The notes: generated by a model not told the origin, from the sequence alone. A DNA stretch of 64,000 nt from CANKHA01 sp963750965 (GCA_963750965.1 CAVVSK010000020.1:62001-126000); one strand, 5' to 3'. Shown: positions 44,373-54,269, numbered from the stretch's first letter. A program made the numbers and translations.

Positions 44373-44446
44373 TGGAGCGGGCGAAGGGAATCGAACCCTC
44401 GTATGCAGCTTGGGAAGCTGCCGTTCTACCATTGAACTACGCCCGC
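44373..44446 (-). tRNA. tRNA-Gly (anticodon CCC)
   Basis: A complete 74-base tRNA read on the minus strand. It has a 7-base acceptor stem GCGGGCG/CGCCCGC, a D arm GTTC/GAAC, a 5-base anticodon stem GCAGC/GCTGC closing the loop TTCCCAA (anticodon CCC), and a T arm GAGGG-TTCGATT-CCCTT; the CCA end is encoded. Its 3' 45 bases are repeated exactly at 41201-41245. Confidence 0.95.
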
Positions 44447-44626
44447 ATGCCTTCCCCACTATCTCTTTCCGCCCGGTCTTTGGTCAAGCCAAAGCCGTCG
44501 CCGGAATAGCGCGGCGTGCTTGCCACGAGCCGCAACCGCCGGTGACGCCAAAGCGCATAGCCATCGGCGCCCTGTCATCCAGATCGCCGGACTTACGCTT
44601 AAGCACAGCGGTCAATCGATTGGAGA

Positions 44627-44809
44627 TCAGAATCCCTTCCAGACCATCACCCGCATTTCGTGATCGCAGGCGCCACAATCATAGCGGCGCAGCTCAGCGT
44701 CCTCGGCGGCGGGGTGCGGCTCGATCCTGGTCAGTTGCATCTCTTCGCCGCACATGCAGGTGGGCATTTCGGTGGAACCAGGCGCGAGCACTGTGTTCAT
44801 TGCGGCCAC
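44627..44809 (-). CDS. Small zinc-ribbon-like protein
   Basis: A 60-residue protein. The GTG at 44809 lies 8 bases after AAGGAG and is preferred over the ATG three codons later. MPTCMCGEEMQLTRIEPH and RYDCGACDHEMRVMVW supply two Cys pairs (C-x-C and C-x2-C), a four-cysteine zinc-ribbon arrangement. Short proteins of this layout are common in Rhizobiales, without known function. It stands alone between tRNA-Gly and the dCTP deaminase gene. Confidence 0.72.
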   Translation of the reverse strand: MAAMNTVLAPGSTEMPTCMCGEEMQLTRIEPHPAAEDAELRRYDCGACDHEMRVMVWKGF

Positions 44810-44988
44810 GATTGGGTCTCCTTGTCGGGTAATAGCCGCTGATAATTCGCGGTCCCGCGCTCCGGTTCCCTTGTCGCGAACCCGATACGCAAGCGTCGCA
44901 ATGATTCCCTCCGGGTTTTTCGGCGGCCTTATGCGATCATCTTCCCGCAGAAGAAGGCACCCGCCAAGCAGCCGAAAGTCGTAGGTCG

Positions 44989-46095
44989 TTAGTTTTTGAA
45001 ATGTTTGGAGAGTTTGAGGCTCTGCGCCTGATAATTCGAGCCAATACCTTCGCCGTAGAGCTTGCCCGGGCGCGCCAGCATCTTCTCGTAGACCAGACGG
45101 CCGACGATCTGGCCGTGCTCCAGGATGAAAGGCACTTCGCGCGAGCGCACCTCCAACACCGCACGCGAGCCGCTGCCGCCGGCGCCTTCGTAGCCAAAAC
45201 CGGGATCGAAGAAGCCGGCATAGTGCACGCGGAATTCGCCCACCAAGGGATCAAACGGCACCATTTCGGCCGCAAAATCGGGCGGCACCTGCACCGCTTC
45301 CTTGGAGGCCAGGATGTAAAACTCGTTGGGATCCAGGATCAGGCTGCGGTCGGGACGCGCCGACATCGGCTCCCAGAAATCGGCAACGGCGTAGCCGGCG
45401 CGCCGCTCCACGTCGATCAATCCGGTATGACGCTTGGCGCGATAGCCGACGAGGCCCCCGGGCCCAAGCCCGGAGAGATCGACTCCGACTGCGATGCCTT
45501 CGCTCACGTCGGCATTATCAGCATTCACCAGCCGCTCGCGCTGATGCAGCGCGCGCAGGGCCTCAGCATTGAGCAGCGCATGTCCGCGGCGGAAGCGGAT
45601 CTGCGACAATCGGGAGCCCTCGCGTACCAGCACCGGAAAAGTGCGCGGACTGATCTCGGCATAGAGCGGTCCGTGATAGCCCGCCTCCACCCGGTCGAAG
45701 CCGCGCGTCTCGTCGGCGATCACGCGGGTGAAAACGTCAAGCCGGCCGGTGGAGCTTTTCGGATTGGCGGCCGCGGCGATGCCGCTGGGCAGTGCCAGGC
45801 TTTCGATCAGCGGCACGATATAGACGCAGCCGGTTTCCAGTACCGCGCCGTCGGCGAGCGAAATTTCGTGCAGCTTCAATTCGTCAATGCGCTTGGCGAC
45901 TGTGGTGCGCGGACCGGGCAAAAAGCTCGCACGCACCCGGTAGGCCACCTCGCCCAGCCGCAGGTCTAGGCTCGCTGGCTGGATCTGATCGGGCAGAAAA
46001 GGATAGGCGGGAAGAACGCCGCCGTCCTCCGCCAGAGCCGCGATCATGCGGTCCGGCAGGATGCCTTTGTCATCGGCGGAGAAAGAAAGCGGCAC
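44989..46095 (-). CDS. dcd: dCTP deaminase, long alphaproteobacterial form
   Basis: Converts dCTP to dUTP in pyrimidine deoxynucleotide supply. The GTG at 46095 follows GAGGAG at ideal spacing and gives 368 residues; the frame is open 36 codons further but unlike the family. The length is about twice that of E. coli Dcd, as in the two-domain 2'-deoxycytidine 5'-triphosphate deaminases of Rhizobiales. Motifs are DQIQPASLDLRLG, NPKSSTGRLDVFTRVI, GYHGPLYAEISP and, in the second half, HYAGFFDPGFGYEG with VPFILEHGQIVGRL. It is divergent from metZ. Confidence 0.88.
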   Translation of the reverse strand: MPLSFSADDKGILPDRMIAALAEDGGVLPAYPFLPDQIQPASLDLRLGEVAYRVRASFLPGPRTTVAKRIDELKLHEISLADGAVLETGCVYIVPLIESLALPSGIAAAANPKSSTGRLDVFTRVIADETRGFDRVEAGYHGPLYAEISPRTFPVLVREGSRLSQIRFRRGHALLNAEALRALHQRERLVNADNADVSEGIAVGVDLSGLGPGGLVGYRAKRHTGLIDVERRAGYAVADFWEPMSARPDRSLILDPNEFYILASKEAVQVPPDFAAEMVPFDPLVGEFRVHYAGFFDPGFGYEGAGGSGSRAVLEVRSREVPFILEHGQIVGRLVYEKMLARPGKLYGEGIGSNYQAQSLKLSKHFKN

Positions 46096-46170
46096 GTCGG
46101 CTCCTCGCGCTAACGCGCAGTTACCCTTAAGGTAACGGACTAACGACTGCGATCTAACCCGATGGGTGTC

Positions 46171-46199
46171 TTGACGGGAAGATAGGCCGGGCGTATCAC
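46171..46199 (+). promoter_or_regulatory. Sigma-70-type promoter of the metZ leader
   Basis: TTGACG (46171-46176) and TATCAC (46194-46199) are separated by 17 bases. Transcription would begin near 46206, just ahead of the SAM-II aptamer. Confidence 0.6.
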
Positions 46200-46210
46200 C
46201 CAAGATTATC

Positions 46211-46265
46211 CCGTGGTCATTTGAGCCGGCCGGCTTGCCGCCACGTTAAACAAGGAGCTAAAAGG
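46211..46265 (+). ncRNA. SAM-II riboswitch (metA motif) controlling metZ
   Basis: The leader matches the SAM-II aptamer: P1 arms CGTGG (46212-46216) and CCACG (46241-46245), the conserved GTCATTTGAGCCGG segment and GGCTTGC in the loop region, TTAAACAA after P1, and the 3' pseudoknot strand GCTAAA (46257-46262). SAM-II elements occur in alphaproteobacteria ahead of metA, metX and metZ and lower expression when S-adenosylmethionine is plentiful. It lies 80 bases before the metZ start and is followed by alternative hairpins. Confidence 0.88.
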
Positions 46266-46311
46266 CCGGGGACGCGTGTGCCCGGCCAGGATTTTCCTCG
46301 GCCGGTTTTTT
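46264..46311 (+). terminator. Terminator and competing antiterminator of the SAM-II leader
   Basis: Two mutually exclusive hairpins share bases 46282-46287. One pairs GGCCGGG (46264-46270) with CCCGGCC (46281-46287). The other pairs CCGGCC-AGGA (46282-46291) with TCCT-GGCCGG (46295-46305, one bulged C) and is followed by six T, a textbook intrinsic terminator. Ligand binding that ties up 46264-46270 would favour the terminator. Confidence 0.82.
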
Positions 46312-46343
46312 GTTGGCCGATTTTGTCGGTCAGGAGATTGAGC

Positions 46344-47534
46344 ATGCCCGCGTCGATCGATCGCAAATATCATCCCGAGACCCGCTTGCTGCACGCGGGC
46401 ACGCTACGCTCGCAATTCGGCGAAACATCGGAGGCGTTATTCCTCACCCAGGGCTTCGTGTACGACACCGCCGAAGCTTGTGAGGCGCGCTTCAAGGGCG
46501 AGGAACCGGGTTATCTCTATTCCCGCTTTTCCAATCCCACCGTTGCGATGTTCGAGGCGCGCATGGCGGCCTTCGAAGGCGCGCAAGCCGCGCGGGCCAC
46601 CGCGAGCGGCATGGCCGCGGTCACTGCCTCGCTGATGGGACAGGTGCGGGCCGGCGATCACATCGTCGCCGCCAAGGCACTGTTCGGCTCCTGCCGCTAT
46701 GTCGTGGAGGATCTGTTGCCGCGCTTCGGTGTCGCCTCCACGCTGGTAGACGGGGCTGATCTCGAACAATGGCGCAAAGCAGTGCGACCTAACACCAAAA
46801 CCTTCTTCCTGGAATCGCCGACCAATCCGACGCTCGAAGTGGTTGACCTGCAGGAAGTGGCGAAGATCGCGCATGGCGCGGGCGCCACGCTGGTGGTGGA
46901 CAATGTCTTCGCCACGCCGCTGTGGCAAAGCCCGCTCCAGCTCGGCGCCGACTGTGTGGTCTATTCAGCCACCAAACATATCGATGGTCAGGGGCGCTGC
47001 CTCGGCGGCGTCGTTCTTGCGTCGGAAGAATTCATCCAGAAGCACATCCACATGCTGCTGAGGCAGACCGGTCCAGCCATGTCGCCGTTCAACGCCTGGG
47101 TATTGCTGAAAGGACTCGAGACGCTGTCCGTGCGCGTGCAACGCCAGACCGAGAGCGCGGCGAAAATTGCCGATGTGCTCGCCGGCCATTCGAAGATCAA
47201 ACGCCTGATTTATCCCGGCCGACCCGATCATCCGCAGGCGGCCATCGTGCGCAAACAGATGCGCGCGGGCTCCAATCTCATCGCCTTTGAAGTCGCAGGC
47301 GGCAAGGCAGGAGCCTTCCGCTTCCTCAACGCGCTGAAGCTGATCAAAATCACCAACAATCTGGGCGACGCCAAAAGCCTCATTACCCATCCGGCAACGA
47401 CGACGCATCAACGGCTTACGCCGGAACAGCGCGCAGAGCTTGGGATCGATGACGGGCTGGTGCGGTTTTCAACCGGGCTGGAACATCCGGACGATCTGAT
47501 CGAGGACCTGCTTACCGGTCTGGCAGCGGGCTGA
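46344..47534 (+). CDS. metZ: O-succinylhomoserine sulfhydrylase MetZ
   Basis: A PLP enzyme of the Cys/Met metabolism family, joining O-succinylhomoserine with sulfide to give homocysteine. The ATG at 46344 follows CAGGAG; 396 residues is the family length. Seen are YLYSRFSNPTVAMFEARMAAFEGAQ, the PLP lysine in YSATKHIDGQGRCLGG (about residue 211), and GDAKSLITHPATTTHQRLTPEQRAELGI near the C-terminus. An upstream ATG would place 41 extra codons across the riboswitch and terminator and is rejected. Expression is expected to fall when SAM is high. Confidence 0.94.
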   Translation: MPASIDRKYHPETRLLHAGTLRSQFGETSEALFLTQGFVYDTAEACEARFKGEEPGYLYSRFSNPTVAMFEARMAAFEGAQAARATASGMAAVTASLMGQVRAGDHIVAAKALFGSCRYVVEDLLPRFGVASTLVDGADLEQWRKAVRPNTKTFFLESPTNPTLEVVDLQEVAKIAHGAGATLVVDNVFATPLWQSPLQLGADCVVYSATKHIDGQGRCLGGVVLASEEFIQKHIHMLLRQTGPAMSPFNAWVLLKGLETLSVRVQRQTESAAKIADVLAGHSKIKRLIYPGRPDHPQAAIVRKQMRAGSNLIAFEVAGGKAGAFRFLNALKLIKITNNLGDAKSLITHPATTTHQRLTPEQRAELGIDDGLVRFSTGLEHPDDLIEDLLTGLAAG

Positions 47535-48404
47535 TCAGCGCGGTGAGCGCGCTGCTGCTGAAGCGACCGGGCGGGTGGCGGCTTCCGCGATCGCGATGCT
47601 CAGCATTTTCGCGATACAGGCATAGCTCCAATCATTCATGTGGAGCTGATCGGGCGAAACAAATGTTTCGAAGGAGATACCCTGGCGGTCGCGCCAATGG
47701 CGCATCACCGCGAAGCGTTGGAATAGATTGACGTCGTATTGCTTGGCCTTCGAGTGCAGCAGGTCGATCATGCGCGATAGCGCGCTTTTGGCGATTACCC
47801 TCGGCGCGAATTGCGGATCAATTAGAATGACGTCGGCGCCGGCAGCCTTTAATTGCACGATACCCTTCTCGATTAGAGACGAGGTCGGCGCGACGGGATT
47901 ATCGCGCAGTACCGTGTTGGTGCCGACCTGCCAGAGCACAAGATCGGGCCGCTCGGCGATGACGGTGGTCTCGAAGCGGGCGAGCATGTCGCTGGCGTCC
48001 TCACCATTGACACCCCGGTTCAGCACCGTGATCTCGTGGCCGGGAAATCTGTTGGCCAGTTCGGCGGCGAGACGGCTTGGATAGGATGCATCAGGCGAGC
48101 TGGCACCCGCACCCGCCGTGGACGATGAACCAATGGCGACAATCCTGATCGGCAGGCCGGCCGCCAGCAGGCGGGCGGTGCGGGTGAGCGGACGCTCCAG
48201 CCGTGTAAATTCATTGGGCGCTGAGCATTGCGGCGACGCGCTCGTCTGCGCCGATGCGACAGCTTTTTGTGCCGACGCCTCGATCGCCCTGGGCCCGTAT
48301 TTTTCACCTTGCGCATGCGCGGGTGCTACCGACAGAACCGCGGCAACCAACACCGTGCAGAAGGAAAAACGCAGGCTCATTCGGGCGGCGGCTTCTCGTG
48401 TCAT
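47535..48404 (-). CDS. SGNH/GDSL-type hydrolase (periplasmic)
   Basis: A 289-residue exported esterase-like protein with signal FCTVLVAAVLSVAPAHAQ. SGNH blocks are readable: IGSSSTAGAGASS (Ser block), NRGVNGED, WQVGTNTVL (Gly-x-Asn) and DQLHMND (Asp-x-x-His), so a complete active site is likely. The ATG overlaps the TGA of the next upstream SGNH gene. It is the third gene of the opgC operon, suggesting removal or transfer of acyl groups on periplasmic glucans. It abuts metZ tail to tail. Confidence 0.8.
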   Translation of the reverse strand: MTREAAARMSLRFSFCTVLVAAVLSVAPAHAQGEKYGPRAIEASAQKAVASAQTSASPQCSAPNEFTRLERPLTRTARLLAAGLPIRIVAIGSSSTAGAGASSPDASYPSRLAAELANRFPGHEITVLNRGVNGEDASDMLARFETTVIAERPDLVLWQVGTNTVLRDNPVAPTSSLIEKGIVQLKAAGADVILIDPQFAPRVIAKSALSRMIDLLHSKAKQYDVNLFQRFAVMRHWRDRQGISFETFVSPDQLHMNDWSYACIAKMLSIAIAEAATRPVASAAARSPR

Positions 48405-49150
48405 TGAGCCACTTTAGCCGTCATAGGCCCCAGTTGCGCAGCATCAATGATTTGGGTTGCAAGAGCACGGCCGATGCATTCATGCACCTTCTGCGCGACA
48501 CCAAAGGCACTGGTCGGGCTGTAGAAGTCGAATACGCCCGTGTCGCTCCAGTGCCGCATAATACCGAGCCGATCGAACAACGGAACTTTCCGCTGTTGCG
48601 ATACCCACCGCATGTTCTCGGCATAAGGGCCTACGGCGATCATGGTCTCGGTTCTCGGGCTGTACTGCATATTCATCAAGAGCACGTCAGTGCCGGCGGC
48701 TTGTATATTTTCGACGGCATTATTCAGGACAGATCCAAATTCCTCCGGTTCTATCCCTCGCATAGCATCAACGGTACCCGTTTGCCACACCAGCAAAGCC
48801 GGCTTTTGCTCGCTCACGATTCTCTTTAGGTCTTCCCACATCTTAGCCGCAGTTTGCCGCGGTGCAGCATGGACGGTGACACGGACGGCGATATTGGGGA
48901 GCCGGGCCTTGAGCGCCGCCTCGAGCCGGGCCGGATAGGCTTTACCCTCAGGCCCTCCGAGGGTGGAAGAACCGGTACCGATGATCGCGATGTCGAGCTG
49001 CTGCTTCTCCTTCACAGCGGTAGCGACGTGGTTGAGCTCGTTTTCATCAAAGAGAAGATAGCCGGGCACGTCGCAGCTATCCGCGCGTTGCGCCGCTGCG
49101 CCGCCCGCCAGCAGATAAGTGATGAAGAACGCAATTGCCAGCGCCTTCAT
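48401..49150 (-). CDS. SGNH-like protein with degenerate active site
   Basis: A 249-residue exported protein (signal LAIAFFITYLLAGGAAAQ) clearly related to its downstream neighbour: IIGTGSSTLGGPEGKAYPARLEAAL, LLVWQTGTVDAM, GTDVLLMNMQYSPRTE, LGIMRHWSD. The Ser block is kept, but the Asn of block III is replaced (GTVD) and no Asp-x-x-His is found in the C-terminal part, where FYSPTSAFGVAQKVH stands. It may be a pseudo-enzyme or an acyl-transfer partner. It overlaps both neighbours by 4 bases, so all three proteins are made together. Confidence 0.75.
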   Translation of the reverse strand: MKALAIAFFITYLLAGGAAAQRADSCDVPGYLLFDENELNHVATAVKEKQQLDIAIIGTGSSTLGGPEGKAYPARLEAALKARLPNIAVRVTVHAAPRQTAAKMWEDLKRIVSEQKPALLVWQTGTVDAMRGIEPEEFGSVLNNAVENIQAAGTDVLLMNMQYSPRTETMIAVGPYAENMRWVSQQRKVPLFDRLGIMRHWSDTGVFDFYSPTSAFGVAQKVHECIGRALATQIIDAAQLGPMTAKVAQ

Positions 49151-50415
49151 GCTTCGCCTCCCGCCAGGTCCGCGTCGGTAGTTTTTGTGCGCGAGCCCGG
49201 ATTCCGCCCCTCCATACTCTTATACCACGATAGCAGGCCCGCGGCGCCAATCATTATTGCGACGCCGGCGACGCTGACCGCGACCTGCATCAGTACGCCG
49301 GCATTGATTTCGCCCATGATGAAATGGGCGGCGAAAGCCAGGAACACGCCGAGACAAAAGATTTCCAGCGAATGCTGCCCGCACCAGATCGCCGGGCGGA
49401 AGATCGGCCAGTGCAGGCCCGACCAGTCGCGCGGAACGAACCAGACGATCACCACGCCGAGTGCCAGGAAATGCGCAAAGCGCAGAACGTCGAGATTGGT
49501 TTTGTCGATAGGATAAATCAGCGAGGCGAGCCACTCCGGCACGAACTGCCCGAGGACAGGGACGTGCCAGGTCATCGTGATCAGAAACGCAAACACCAGA
49601 TAGGCGATCGCGACTGCAAGCGTGATGCGGGAACGCAAGACGGGGGCGAGACGTTCGGCGCCGCCCATGGCGCACCAAGCGCCGAACACGAAGAGCAATT
49701 GCCAGGCGAACGGATTGAAGAGCCAGGTTCCGCTGGGATAGGCTTGAAGATTCCAGCCAAATTCCCAGCTCGCCGCATAAAGCGCCACCGAAGCGCTCAA
49801 CGCGAGCGTCGGCCGGCGCAGCAGCAGCCAGAGGATCGGCGGGAACAACAACAACAGGACGATATAAAGCGGCAACACATCCATATTTACCGGCTTGAAC
49901 TTCAATAACAGCGCCTGGACGATCGTCACGTCCGGCTGCTTGAGAAAATCAAGTACGCCCATTTCTTCCGCATAGAGCGGATTCTCGAAGCTCGACGCCA
50001 CATAGGCGATCTCCGCCAGATAGATGGCGAAAAGGAAGACATGGGCGACGTAGATTTGCCAGGCGCGCCGCAGGATGCGGGCGCCCGAAACCAGAAAGCC
50101 GCGCTCGTTCATCGCGTTGCCATAAACGAAGGCGGCGGTATAACCCGAGATGAAGATGAAAATTTCGGTCGCGTCGCTGAAACCGTAATTCCGGATCGTG
50201 ACCCAACTCACGATGTTGGTCGGGATGTGATCGAGGAAGATCAGCCACAAGGCGAGGCCGCGAAACAGATCGAGCCGCAGGTCCCGCTTGCTTCGGGGGG
50301 CTGGCGGGATCGATGCCACTTTGCCCACCGGCGGGGACTCAGCCAAGCTGGGCGGACCGGATTCTGTGAATGCGGGCGGTTCGACCGTTGCCAGCTGTTT
50401 GCGTACCCTATTCAC
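49147..50415 (-). CDS. OpgC-domain membrane acyltransferase
   Basis: An integral membrane protein of 422 residues with about ten helices, matching the OpgC domain, which adds succinyl or related groups to osmoregulated periplasmic glucans. RDLRLDLFRGLALWLIFLDHIP and YGFSDATEIFIFISGYTAAFVYG are the family hallmark. The start is a GTG at 50415, giving an unusually long 45-residue Pro-rich cytosolic lead before the first helix. It begins 48 bases from the divergent apaG. The two coupled SGNH genes suggest a three-protein envelope acylation unit. Confidence 0.88.
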   Translation of the reverse strand: MNRVRKQLATVEPPAFTESGPPSLAESPPVGKVASIPPAPRSKRDLRLDLFRGLALWLIFLDHIPTNIVSWVTIRNYGFSDATEIFIFISGYTAAFVYGNAMNERGFLVSGARILRRAWQIYVAHVFLFAIYLAEIAYVASSFENPLYAEEMGVLDFLKQPDVTIVQALLLKFKPVNMDVLPLYIVLLLLFPPILWLLLRRPTLALSASVALYAASWEFGWNLQAYPSGTWLFNPFAWQLLFVFGAWCAMGGAERLAPVLRSRITLAVAIAYLVFAFLITMTWHVPVLGQFVPEWLASLIYPIDKTNLDVLRFAHFLALGVVIVWFVPRDWSGLHWPIFRPAIWCGQHSLEIFCLGVFLAFAAHFIMGEINAGVLMQVAVSVAGVAIMIGAAGLLSWYKSMEGRNPGSRTKTTDADLAGGEA

Positions 50416-50463
50416 TGTGCTGGTTCGCTTCGGTTAATCTCAAGCGCTGCCGAAGGATATATC

Positions 50464-50856
50464 ATGTACCGCGCCGTCACGCGCAACATCGAAGTCACGG
50501 TAACACCGCGCTTTCTCGCGGAGCGCTCGTCGCCCGACAACGGTTATTTCTTCTGGGCTTATACCATAGCGATCACCAATACCGGCTCGGAGACGGTGCA
50601 ACTACGGACGCGGCACTGGCGCATCACCGACGCATTGGGTCGCCTGCAAGAGGTCAAAGGCGCGGGCGTGGTTGGTGAGGAGCCGGTGCTGAAACCTGGA
50701 CAATCATTTGAATACACCAGCGGCGTTCCCCTGCCGACGCCATCAGGCTTCATGACCGGTACCTATGGCATGCAGACCGATACCGGCGGGGGCTTCGATG
50801 TGGAGATCCCAACCTTTTCGCTGGATTGCTCCTACGGCGAGCAGACGATCAATTGA
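50464..50856 (+). CDS. apaG: ApaG protein
   Basis: A 130-residue protein, one fibronectin-III-like beta sandwich. It starts MYRAVTRNIEVTVTPRFL and has YTIAITNTGSETVQLRTRHW, GEEPVLKPGQSFEYTSG and GTYGMQTDTG, all conserved in ApaG. The family was linked to Co2+/Mg2+ efflux; recent interest is in its resemblance to the F-box protein domain of FBXO3. It is convergent with hslO. Confidence 0.93.
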   Translation: MYRAVTRNIEVTVTPRFLAERSSPDNGYFFWAYTIAITNTGSETVQLRTRHWRITDALGRLQEVKGAGVVGEEPVLKPGQSFEYTSGVPLPTPSGFMTGTYGMQTDTGGGFDVEIPTFSLDCSYGEQTIN

Positions 50857-50931
50857 TTCTTCACCGCGCCTCCGCGATCGGGGGCAGGCACCCGGACAAC
50901 TCCGGAAGCGAGCAGTCGCGCCGACGCAGAG

Positions 50932-51945
50932 CTATTTCGCTTTGGGCGTCGTCTGCACGTCTTCCGGCTTGAAATCATAGTTCGTGTTGCAAAATTCGCA
51001 GGTCACCTGAATCATGCCATCCTTCACCATATGATCCCGGTCGTCCTGCGAAAAACTGCGCAGCATGGCCGTCACATTGTCGCGCGAGCAGGAGCATTGC
51101 GCGCGCAGCGGTGCGTCGTTGAAAACTTTCACTCCACGCTCGTGAAATAGCCGGTAGAGCAACGCCTCGCTCGACAGCGCCGGATCGATCAGTTCGATGG
51201 CCTCCACGGTCTCAACCAACGCACGGCCTTCGACCCAAGCCTCGTCCTCGGTCACTGCATGCTTCTCGGCGCCTTCTGGCGCATCGCCCGGATCGAGATC
51301 TGGCTGACGCATGCGCTCCGTGGCCTTGGGTAGAAACTGAAGCAGGATGCCGCCCGCACGCCAGCGATGGCCGGCCCCATCCACGCCGCGCCACAGCTCT
51401 TCGGCGACAGCGAGGCGGACACGCGTCGGAATCTGTTCCGAGCGCAGGAAATACTCATGCGCCGCGTCCTCCAGGCTGCCGCCTTCCAGTGCAACCAGGC
51501 CCTGGTAGCGGTTCATGTCAGGCCCCCGGTCGATCGTCATTGCGAGATGACCATGGCCGAGCAGGGCTCCCGAATTCGATTGTCCTTCGGCAACGGCGGC
51601 GTCCACGCGCGCGTTATCAAAGCGCGCGCAGGCGCGCACGCGGTCAGGTGTGACAAAATCGACGATCAGCATGCGCACCGGACCGTCGGTCTGGGTCTGC
51701 AGAATGAAGCGGCCCTCAAATTTAAGCGACGAGCCGAGCAGCGAAGTCAGGGCGATGGCTTCGCCGAGGAGTTTGGCGACGGGAGCCGGATAATCATGAC
51801 GCGCCAGGATTTCGTCCACCGCGGGGCCGAGACGGACCACGCGCCCACGCAGATCGAGCGCGGGTACTTCAAATGGCAAGATGGTGTCGTCCTCGGAAGT
51901 GGAGGCCGGCGCCCGTACGGGAATTGCAAAATCTGGGTTGGTCAT
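50932..51945 (-). CDS. hslO: Hsp33 redox-regulated chaperone
   Basis: A cytosolic holdase of 337 residues activated by oxidation of a zinc centre. The four zinc ligands are C-terminal: AQCSCSRDN (Cys-x-Cys) and TCEFCNTNYDF (Cys-x2-Cys), intact. The core domain is typical (LLGEAIALTSLLGSSLKFEGRF, GLVALEGGSLEDAAHEYFLRSEQIPT). It starts MTNPDFAIPVRAPAS. The argF gene upstream on the same strand ends 180 bases earlier. Confidence 0.93.
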   Translation of the reverse strand: MTNPDFAIPVRAPASTSEDDTILPFEVPALDLRGRVVRLGPAVDEILARHDYPAPVAKLLGEAIALTSLLGSSLKFEGRFILQTQTDGPVRMLIVDFVTPDRVRACARFDNARVDAAVAEGQSNSGALLGHGHLAMTIDRGPDMNRYQGLVALEGGSLEDAAHEYFLRSEQIPTRVRLAVAEELWRGVDGAGHRWRAGGILLQFLPKATERMRQPDLDPGDAPEGAEKHAVTEDEAWVEGRALVETVEAIELIDPALSSEALLYRLFHERGVKVFNDAPLRAQCSCSRDNVTAMLRSFSQDDRDHMVKDGMIQVTCEFCNTNYDFKPEDVQTTPKAK

Positions 51946-52128
51946 TCTGAGCTATATGTAGGCCGCATCACTCCAAATGCGACCCCTAGACGTCAAGCGA
52001 AGCGGAATCGATTCGTGTGTAGAAACCGCTTTGTTTAATGGGTCAGCGCGGGATCCGCAGGATCACTTTACGCAATCGGCGCAAGCTTGATTGTTGTCGC
52101 AGCGCCGGTAACCACTTTGCTCATTGCG

Positions 52129-53060
<932 letters not shown>

Positions 53061-53064
<4 letters not shown>

Positions 53065-54269
53065 CGGCCCGCTCCCTGTTTCAGCGGCTGCTCCAGCTCC
53101 CGCTCAATGGCGGTGCAAGCCTTCTCGAGGCGCGCCATCGCTTCGCTGATCTCCGCTTCGCCGGCGATCAGCGGCGGCAGCAGCCGAACGACATTGTCCC
53201 CGGCTGCGGGCGCGAGTATTTTTTCTGCGCGCATGGCGTCGACCAGCTTCGCATTCGGCACGATGGTACGTAGCCCGATGAGCAGACCCTCGCCGCGCAC
53301 CTCCGCAATCACCGCCGGGTGCCGGTCCTTCAGTTCGGCCAGCCGCTGCTTGAACAACAGGCCGATCCGCCGCACGTGATCCAGAAAGCCGGGCGCCAGC
53401 GTCACGTCCAGTATGGCATTGCCAAGCGCCGTGGCCAGCGGATTGCCCCCATAGGTGGATCCGTGCGTGCCGATGGTCATGCCTTTGGCGGCCTCAGCGG
53501 TGCCGAGGCAGGCGCCGAGCGGAAACCCCCCACCGATGCCTTTTGCGATGGCCATAATGTCGGGAAGCACGCCGGTGCGCTCATAGGCGAAGAAGCTCCC
53601 GGTGCGGCCGATGCCGCTCTGCACCTCGTCGAAGATCAGTAACAGCCCGTGCTCGTCGCAGAGCAGGCGCAAGGCGCGCAGAAAAGCCGGCGGTGCAACC
53701 CGCACGCCCCCTTCGCCTTGGATCGGCTCGATCAGGATGCCGGCGGTCTGCGGGCCAATAGCGCGTTTGACTGCCTCAAGATCGCCGAAAGGCACCTGGT
53801 CGAAGCCTTCAACGGCCGGGCCGAAGCCTTCGAGATGCTTTTTTTGGCCACCGGCGGCAATGGTAGCCATGGTGCGGCCGTGGAAGGCGCCTTCGAAAGT
53901 AACCAGGCGAAAGCGCTCAGGCCGGCCGCTGGCGGATTGATATTTCCGCGCCATCTTGATGGCGCATTCCATCGCTTCCGCGCCAGAATTGGTGAAGAAC
54001 ACGGTGTCCGCGAAGCTGACCTCACATAGCCGTTCGGCCAGCCTTTCAGCTTCTGGAATGCGATAGAGATTGGAGACGTGCCAGAGCTTGTTGGCCTGTT
54101 CGGTCAGCGCGGCGACCAGCCGGGGATGCGCGTGCCCAAGCGCATTAACCGCGATGCCGGACGCGAAGTCCAGGTAACGGTCGCCGTTGGTCGCGATCAG
54201 CCAAGCGCCCTCGCCCCGCTCAAAAGCGAGATCGACGCGCGCGTAAGTCGGCAGGATATGCGACGCCAC
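53061..54269 (-). CDS. argD: Acetylornithine aminotransferase
   Basis: A PLP-dependent class III aminotransferase of 402 residues in arginine synthesis. FDEVQSGIGRTGSFFAYE and AIAKGIGGGFPLGACLG (with the PLP lysine) are diagnostic, as is TNSGAEAMECAIKMAR. The start is a GTG at 54269 (reading MASHILPTYARV) behind only a weak GAAAG. It overlaps argF and is divergent from gcrA. A short palindrome and a GC-rich hairpin lie in its leader. Confidence 0.92.

Noticed and set aside
44344..44832. Open frame across the tRNA reading GEGNRTLVCSLGSC, and the similar ones at 41,196-41,474
   Set aside because: The peptide is the translation of the tRNA-Gly antisense sequence, a well-known false protein. The tRNA structure explains the sequence fully, and at 41.2 kb the same string comes from the tRNA fragment.
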